A DNA stretch of 47,804 nucleotides from an uncultured Mycoplasmatota bacterium (GTDB lineage: Bacteria; Bacillota_I; Bacilli_A; RF39; UBA660). The stretch lies in assembly GCA_946497955.1 (NCBI GenBank), contig CAMMMH010000010.1, forward strand, positions 1-47,804, written 5' to 3'. Below, one piece after another: positions 42,674 to 47,804 of the stretch. The position numbers were made by a program, and so were the translations under genes. Within the stretch, counting starts at the first letter, position 1. Each line of letters opens with the position of its first letter. The notes beneath the pieces are model-generated. The model did not search any database. It was not told the origin of the DNA and saw only the letters and a list, made by a program, of their open reading frames with translations.

Positions 42674-42702
42674 TTGATATAACTATAAAATGGTGTTATA
42701 AT
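42674..42702 (+). promoter_or_regulatory. tmcAL-gmk promoter
   Basis: TTGATA (42674-42679), a 17-bp spacer, TATAAT (42697-42702). Back to back with the minus-strand promoter at 42645-42673, so the two -35 boxes touch. Confidence 0.82.
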
Positions 42703-42733
42703 TAATAAACAAATTAAGAAAGGGGTGTTAATC

Positions 42734-43900
42734 TTGTCTAAACATACAGTTGGTATTATCGCTGAATACAATCCTTTTCATAATGGCCATTTATATCATA
42801 TAGAAAAGGTTAAAGAAATGTTTCCTGATAGTCCTATTATCTTAGTACTTGGAGGTAACTTTACAGAAAGAGGAGATATTTCTATTTTAGATAAATGGGA
42901 AAAGACTGCTATTACCATAAAAAATGGTATAGATTTAGTAGTAGAACTCCCCTTCCCTTTCTCTTGCGCTTCTGCAGATATCTTTGCAAAAGGTTCTATT
43001 GATATATTAAATCATCTAGGAGTTACTGATTTAGTCTTTGGTAGTGAATCTGATGATATCGAAGGAATTAAAAAACTTGTAGAGACCCAACTTTTTAATA
43101 AAGATTTTGATAGTTTAGTTCAAGTTTATTTAAGAATGGGCTATAACTACCCTACTTCTTTATCTAAAGCTTTAGAAGATATTACAGGAGATTGTTTTAA
43201 ACTACCTAATGATATTCTAGGTATTAGTTATGTTAAAGCGGTTTTATCTAATAATTATAAGATTACTCCTCATACTATAAAAAGAACTAATGATTATCAT
43301 AGTAAAGAATTAGATAAAAAAAGTATAAACAGCGCAACAAGTATAAGAGAAGCTTTATTGGATGGTAAAGATATAAAGAATAGTGTTCCACCTATTACTT
43401 ATAACTATTTGAATAATAAGAAAATACCTAAGTTAGATGATTATTTTAATCTTTTAAAATATAAAATAATAAGTTCTAATGATTTAACCATTTATAATTT
43501 AGTAGATAGTGGTATTTCTACTAAACTAAAGAAAGAAATTCTTAATAGTTATAGTTTTGATGAGTTAATTAATAAAGTTAAGAGTAAAAATGCTACTTAT
43601 GCTAAGATATCTAGAATGTTAATTTATATATTATGTGACTATACTAAAGAGCAAGCGAAAGAGTTTAAGGATATTAAATATATTAGACTACTTGGTTTTT
43701 CTAATAAAGGAAGAGATTATTTAAATAAGATAAAGAAAGAAATAGATATTCCTATTATTAGTAAGTTTACAAGAGAAAAAGATAAAATGTTAGAATATGA
43801 ATACAAAATCACAAAGATATACTCTTTAGTTTTTGATAAAGATAAGTCTAAAAGCTTAATAGAAGCTGAATATAAGATGAAACCTATAAGGGAGGAATAA
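42734..43900 (+). CDS. tmcAL: tRNA(Met) cytidine acetate ligase
   Basis: The product is 388 aa. The best start is TTG 42734 (Ser-Lys-His-Thr follow), 8 bases after AAAGGGG; the frame opens at GTG 42725. The nucleotidyltransferase-like N-terminus shows GIIAEYNPFHNGHLYH (about 6-21), LVLGGNFTERGD, ELPFPFSCASADIFAKG and FGSE. These are the marks of the YlbM family, TmcAL, which activates acetate with ATP and acetylates C34 of elongator tRNA-Met. The C-terminal helical part ends in MKPIREE. Followed at 3 bp by gmk in one operon. Confidence 0.93.
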   Translation: MSKHTVGIIAEYNPFHNGHLYHIEKVKEMFPDSPIILVLGGNFTERGDISILDKWEKTAITIKNGIDLVVELPFPFSCASADIFAKGSIDILNHLGVTDLVFGSESDDIEGIKKLVETQLFNKDFDSLVQVYLRMGYNYPTSLSKALEDITGDCFKLPNDILGISYVKAVLSNNYKITPHTIKRTNDYHSKELDKKSINSATSIREALLDGKDIKNSVPPITYNYLNNKKIPKLDDYFNLLKYKIISSNDLTIYNLVDSGISTKLKKEILNSYSFDELINKVKSKNATYAKISRMLIYILCDYTKEQAKEFKDIKYIRLLGFSNKGRDYLNKIKKEIDIPIISKFTREKDKMLEYEYKITKIYSLVFDKDKSKSLIEAEYKMKPIREE

Positions 43901-43903
43901 GTT

Positions 43904-44593
43904 ATGGATAATATGGTAAAAACAAAGAAACAAGGGCTTTTAATAGTTATATCAGGACCATCTGGCTGTGGTAAGAATAGTATAATTAATGAATTGTTAA
44001 AAATAAGAAAGAATACTTGGGTATCTATCTCTTGTACTAGTAGAGAGCCTAGAGGTGAAGAGAAAAATGGTATTAACTATTATTTCTTATCTAAAGAAGA
44101 ATTTGAAAATGAAATTAAAAATGATGAATTCTTAGAATATGCAGAGTATTCTGGTAATTACTATGGTACTCCTAAAAAATATATTAAAGAACACTTAGAT
44201 AAAGGAGAAGACGTAATACTAGAAATAGAGATTCAAGGAGCTTTAAAGATTAAAGAAAAACTAGATGAGACTGTCTTTATCTTTATAATGCCTCCTACTA
44301 TGAACGAATTAAAAAGACGACTTATTAGTAGAAATACTGATAGTTTAGAGAAAATAGAAAAAAGATTTAAAAGAGCTTATGAAGAAATAAATGAAATACC
44401 TAAATATAACTATGTAGTTGTCAATGATGATTTAGATAAAGCCGTTAAAAAGGTAGATGCTATTTTAGAAGCAGAACGTTGTCGTGTTGATAGAATTGAA
44501 GAAGTATATCTAGATAGTAAAGAAGAAAAAATCCATGAAGCCTTACTTGATGATGTTAAAGACTTTGATAATTCTAAAATAGAAATAAAATAA
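43904..44593 (+). CDS. gmk: Guanylate kinase
   Basis: The product is 229 aa, slightly longer than the usual 205 because of an acidic C-terminal tail (about 205-229). P-loop GPSGCGKNS (18-26), the GMP-binding segment SCTSREPRGEEKNGINYYFLS and FLEYAEYSGNYYGTP, and the lid with RLISRNTDSLEKIEKRF are present. It makes GDP from GMP and ATP. GGGAGG precedes ATG 43904. In Bacillus gmk is followed by rpoZ, which is missing here. Confidence 0.96.
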   Translation: MDNMVKTKKQGLLIVISGPSGCGKNSIINELLKIRKNTWVSISCTSREPRGEEKNGINYYFLSKEEFENEIKNDEFLEYAEYSGNYYGTPKKYIKEHLDKGEDVILEIEIQGALKIKEKLDETVFIFIMPPTMNELKRRLISRNTDSLEKIEKRFKRAYEEINEIPKYNYVVVNDDLDKAVKKVDAILEAERCRVDRIEEVYLDSKEEKIHEALLDDVKDFDNSKIEIK

Positions 44594-44594
44594 A

Positions 44595-44623
44595 AATACG
44601 AGGAAATTACCTTGTATTTTTTC
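44595..44623. terminator. Terminator between gmk and the 44607 gene
   Basis: A 9-bp stem with one wobble, AATACGAGG (44595-44603) and CCTTGTATT (44610-44618), loop AAATTA, followed by TTTTTC. The stop codon of the minus-strand gene falls in the loop. Confidence 0.78.
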
Positions 44624-46190
44624 TTTCATTTATAACTATATCTTCGATATCACTATCACTATATTTATTTTCATAAAAATCATAAACTTTTTCTCTATTA
44701 TTTTCTATAACAATAGTAGGATGAGTAATATCTTCTATATTCTTTAAAACCTCTTTGATTAACTTAAAATATTCTATAATTTGATTATCATCAATATTAG
44801 GATTTTCTAATTTATGAATTGTTATTAGTGCTTTAAGTATATCATTGCCATTTATAGGTTCTTGATGAAAATTAACACAATAATCAGCCATTTTTTCTAA
44901 AGAACTAGTTTCTTCTAAACAATAATCATAATGACAAGAAGAGGTTCTACATATTTTTTCAAAACTCTCTTCATCAAAATTTCTAATTGTAGGTGCTAAG
45001 AATGAAAGTTTCCATCTAGCGGCAGGAGTATTTACTAATGCATAAAACTCTTCTTTATTTTTGACATTTAAGAAATCATATACATTAAAAGTAACCTCTC
45101 CGATTAACTCTCTTTTAACTTCATCAAAAGTCATTAATATATGATTATAAAAACTGTAGTGAATACTATCCAAAGTAGGATCACTAACATATAGCCCATC
45201 AATACCATACTTATCATCTTTCATTTTAACAAGTAATCTTGCATGGCCATTTGTATTATTTAAGTCTTTTGTATCATCAGGCAAAACATCTACTGACATA
45301 TAATACGTTTCTATATTATAACGTTTACATAATTCTTGTAATAAATTAACATATCCTTCACATACAATATATTCATTAAATAATATCTTTGAAAGAGTTC
45401 TAGATTTATCTAAATCATCTCCTTCTTCTACTTCTTTATATGATTTAAAATCTTTAACAATTTGATATAGTTTAGTATATATTTCAAAAGGAGAAAGTTT
45501 ATCTTTTATAGTTTCTACTGGCTCTAACAATTCTCTTATTTTTAATTCTTTTTTTATCGCTAAATCTAAATCTATTTCATGATTCTCTTCATTTACTACA
45601 ATATTTTTATATGTTATTAAATCACTTAATACATCAGCATTAAAATTTTTAAAATCAATATTAAATATAATTTTTACATCTTTATATATAGAAACAATAT
45701 GATTAATAAATATTTTTAAATCATTATATTCAGTAATATTTATAACAATTGTATTTAAAGGAATATCTTTACTTCTATGTTTAATTACCTCCAATACTTC
45801 TAATAAATCTTTACTATCTATAGCAAGAGTAACTTTATTAATATTTTGATTAGCTGCTATAGCTTCCATAGTCTCTTTTGTTATAAATTCTTTATCTAAA
45901 GATATATAATTACCTACATGTTCTTTTAAAATAGCACAAACTTTATCCATTAGTTCTTTATAGTTTTCTTGCAAATAATCATAATTAATATGTAAATTAG
46001 TATTAAACATAATTTTTTCTAAAGAGAAAGGATTATGTTTAGTTGTATATTGATAAATACAATTAGGATTATTAGAAACCTCAAAATCATCATTTGTACG
46101 TATAGAAGCAATATATTTTAAACTACTATCATCTAAATTTGCAATCTTTACTATATTTTCACGTTTTTGTGTTAAATCAATATATTTCAT
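44607..46190 (-). CDS. Transglutaminase-like cysteine protease-fold protein
   Basis: ATG 46190 follows AGGTG by 6 bases; an upstream GTG at 46199 overlaps that site. The product is 527 aa (residue numbers below count from the GTG). The N-terminal 200 residues have repeating leucine/isoleucine-rich strands (about 115-200). The region at about 270-345 looks like a transglutaminase-like domain: IVCEGYVNLLQELCKRYNIE with candidate Cys280, NGHARLLVKMKDDKYGIDGLYVSDPTLDS with candidate His319 and Asp340. That Cys-His-Asp order is diagnostic. Activity may be protease- or transglutaminase-like. There is no signal peptide, so it acts in the cytosol. Its promoter overlaps the pyk terminator. Confidence 0.72.
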   Translation of the reverse strand: MKYIDLTQKRENIVKIANLDDSSLKYIASIRTNDDFEVSNNPNCIYQYTTKHNPFSLEKIMFNTNLHINYDYLQENYKELMDKVCAILKEHVGNYISLDKEFITKETMEAIAANQNINKVTLAIDSKDLLEVLEVIKHRSKDIPLNTIVINITEYNDLKIFINHIVSIYKDVKIIFNIDFKNFNADVLSDLITYKNIVVNEENHEIDLDLAIKKELKIRELLEPVETIKDKLSPFEIYTKLYQIVKDFKSYKEVEEGDDLDKSRTLSKILFNEYIVCEGYVNLLQELCKRYNIETYYMSVDVLPDDTKDLNNTNGHARLLVKMKDDKYGIDGLYVSDPTLDSIHYSFYNHILMTFDEVKRELIGEVTFNVYDFLNVKNKEEFYALVNTPAARWKLSFLAPTIRNFDEESFEKICRTSSCHYDYCLEETSSLEKMADYCVNFHQEPINGNDILKALITIHKLENPNIDDNQIIEYFKLIKEVLKNIEDITHPTIVIENNREKVYDFYENKYSDSDIEDIVINERKNTR

Positions 46191-46207
46191 ATCATTCACC
46201 TACCGTA

Positions 46208-46252
46208 ATTATATTAGAATTATATATCAAAAGCAAGGAATAATCCCTGCTT
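46208..46252 (-). promoter_or_regulatory. pyk terminator with embedded promoter
   Basis: The stem AAGCA-GGG and CC-TTGCTT (46231-46252, minus strand) with a G-U pair acts as terminator for pyk. The same second arm gives TTGCTT (46236-46231), 17 bp before TATAAT (46213-46208), the likely promoter for the 44607-46190 gene. Confidence 0.7.
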
Positions 46253-46256
46253 ATTT

Positions 46257-47672
46257 TTATATTTCTTCAATCTTCATTAAGTTAGTAATTCTCTTAGTTT
46301 CTGTATTAGGGAAACCACCAGTAATTACAATTAAGTCTCCTTCATTAAGTTCCATAAACTCTTTCGCTTTCTCTACACTTTGAATTAATACTTCATCAGT
46401 TGATGGTAAGTATGGAAGTGTTCCTGCATATACTCCCCAATTTAGAGCTAAACGTCTACCAGTTTTTTCATCTGGACATAAAGCAAGTATTGGAGCATCT
46501 GGTTTTAAGTTACTAATAACTCTTGCAGTTCTACCACTGATTGTAGCAGCACAGATTAATTTAGCACCTAAAGCATCTGTACTAAGTACAACGTTAGATG
46601 CAATAGACTTAGTAATATTATCTAGGCTTTCAATATCAAAAGCATAATCAAAGCTTGCATATTTTTCAGTAGTCTCACAAATACTAGCCATAGCAGCAAC
46701 TGTTTCAACTGGATGCTTTCCAATAGTAGTTTCACCACTTAACATAACAGCATCAGTACCATCTAATACAGCATTAGCAATATCACTAGTTTCTGCTCTT
46801 TTTGGACGAATATTATCACTTGACATCATTGTCTCAAGCATTTCCGTAGCAACAATAGATATTTTTCCAAGTCTTCTACAAGTATTAATCATTTGTTTTT
46901 GATAGATTGGAACCATTTCACTAGGTACTTCAGTACCAAGATCACCACGAGCTACCATAACGCCATCACTAACACTTAAGATATCTTCTAAGTTTTCAAT
47001 ACCTAAAGCACTTTCAATCTTACAAATTATTTGTAAGTCTTCTCTACCATGCTCTTTTAAGATTTCTTTAACTTCTAATACATCTTCTTTAGTAGACACA
47101 AATGAAATAGCAAGAAATTCTCCACCATGTTCACATGCGTAGATGATGTCTTCTCTATCAACATCACTAACATATGGAATATCTAGTTTTATACCTGGAA
47201 CACTCATACTCTTACGGTTTCCTAATACTCCACCATCAATAATTTTACAAGTAACTCTATCTTCATATTTAGCAATAACTTCAAGTTTCATCTTAGCATT
47301 CTCTAATAAGATAATATCTCCAACATTAAGAGAATCAATAGCACTAGGATGATTAACAGAAAATCTCTCTTTAGTACCAGTAACAGGCTCTTTAACTATA
47401 TCAATAGTCTCTCCTGGAACAAGTTCAATAGAATCGTTTTCCATAATTCCACATCTAAATTCTGGACCTTTAGTATCCCAAAGAATAGCTACGTTCATAC
47501 CAGTTCTTTTTCTAACTTCGCGAACTGATGCACATGCTTTCTCTCTTTCTTCTATAGTAGCATGAGAAAAGTTAATTCTTGCTACATTCATTCCTGCTCT
47601 AACCATTTTTTCCATAACATCAGGTTCATTACTAGCAGGACCTATACTACAAACAATTTTTGTCTTTTTCAT
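46257..47672 (-). CDS. pyk: Pyruvate kinase
   Basis: The product is 471 aa, the standard length without the extra C-terminal PEP-utilizer domain found in some Bacilli. Domain A motifs: NFSHAT, DTKGPEFR, then after the B domain the active-site block ICKIESALGIENLEDIL, GVMVARGDLGTEVP and TEMLETMMSS, where the more common form is TQMLESM. The C-terminal regulatory domain ends in LIVITGGFPNTETKRITNLMKIEEI. It makes pyruvate and ATP from PEP and ADP. AGAAGGAG precedes ATG 47672. Confidence 0.97.
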   Translation of the reverse strand: MKKTKIVCSIGPASNEPDVMEKMVRAGMNVARINFSHATIEEREKACASVREVRKRTGMNVAILWDTKGPEFRCGIMENDSIELVPGETIDIVKEPVTGTKERFSVNHPSAIDSLNVGDIILLENAKMKLEVIAKYEDRVTCKIIDGGVLGNRKSMSVPGIKLDIPYVSDVDREDIIYACEHGGEFLAISFVSTKEDVLEVKEILKEHGREDLQIICKIESALGIENLEDILSVSDGVMVARGDLGTEVPSEMVPIYQKQMINTCRRLGKISIVATEMLETMMSSDNIRPKRAETSDIANAVLDGTDAVMLSGETTIGKHPVETVAAMASICETTEKYASFDYAFDIESLDNITKSIASNVVLSTDALGAKLICAATISGRTARVISNLKPDAPILALCPDEKTGRRLALNWGVYAGTLPYLPSTDEVLIQSVEKAKEFMELNEGDLIVITGGFPNTETKRITNLMKIEEI

Positions 47673-47705
47673 TATTTACTTCACTCCTTCTAATCAAGCT
47701 ATACA

Positions 47706-47714
47706 ATTATAGCA
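47706..47714 (-). promoter_or_regulatory. pyk extended -10 promoter
   Basis: On the minus strand TGCTATAAT, an extended -10 box, about 30 bp upstream of the start codon. The -35 region is A/T-rich and weak. From 47720 to the window end no gene is visible. Confidence 0.65.
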
Positions 47715-47804
47715 TAGTTTTATTAAAATTAAAAGAGTATTTTAACCTAACATTAAATAAAATTCAAAGTTCCCGTTTTAAATAAGATGGGAATTTAGTC
47801 TTGT

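Noticed and set aside
47750-47796. Hairpin TTCCC/GGGAA near the window end
   Set aside because: The stem is only 5 bp with a long loop and no T tract, so I do not call it a terminator.

Overview
This window looks like chromosome from a very A+T-rich, low-G+C Gram-positive bacterium of the Bacilli, most like an uncultured gut lineage near RF39, Erysipelotrichales or the Mollicutes. The evidence is a standard genetic code (TGA is used as a stop, for example in xerD), Bacillus-type genes (holA, nusB-xseA-xseB, rarA, mnmA, tmcAL, xerD-deoB, an alanine T-box), AGGAGG-type ribosome sites, and the sporulation-type genes spoIVB and spoIIM. The taxonomic placement is inference from gene content. No phage, transposase, rRNA or tRNA was seen.

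Region 1 (1-2200) is an accessory module with two complete, tandem type III toxin-antitoxin loci of the ToxIN/AbiQ kind on the minus strand. Each has a promoter, an array of 35- or 36-bp repeats encoding the ToxI RNA antitoxin, a leaky terminator and a toxN endoribonuclease gene. The larger array alternates two repeat versions that differ by a compensatory base-pair change. A plus-strand promoter overlaps the promoter of the second locus and drives an unknown gene coupled to a XerC-like recombinase (2189-3903).

Region 2 (4039-7189) holds a SipW-type anchored surface protein with a duplicated C-terminal domain, and an AI-2E family transporter. An alanine T-box riboswitch (7139-7319), whose Stem I lies partly inside the transporter gene, controls two P-loop kinases, alaS and holA (7344-12060).

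Region 3 (12083-17419) carries lineage-specific unknown genes, a HipA/CtkA-like kinase with a small partner, and rarA on the minus strand. Region 4 (17512-27950) is a plus-strand block of DNA repair and RNA metabolism genes (mutS, nusB, xseA, xseB) mixed with unknown genes, including a paralogous pair just before mutS and a CYTH-domain protein.

Region 5 (27978-36197) holds spoIVB, several unknown genes including 35-aa and 30-aa peptides, spoIIM, a second pair of large unknown paralogs on the minus strand, and mnmA. Region 6 (36236-47804) holds a Cro/C1-type regulator with a DUF2726 nuclease-like protein, a DUF1540 protein, xerD-deoB, a large unknown protein, tmcAL-gmk, a transglutaminase-like protein and pyk.

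Promoters with close to consensus -35 and -10 boxes and 17-bp spacing recur through the window, and convergent gene pairs usually share one hairpin terminator.
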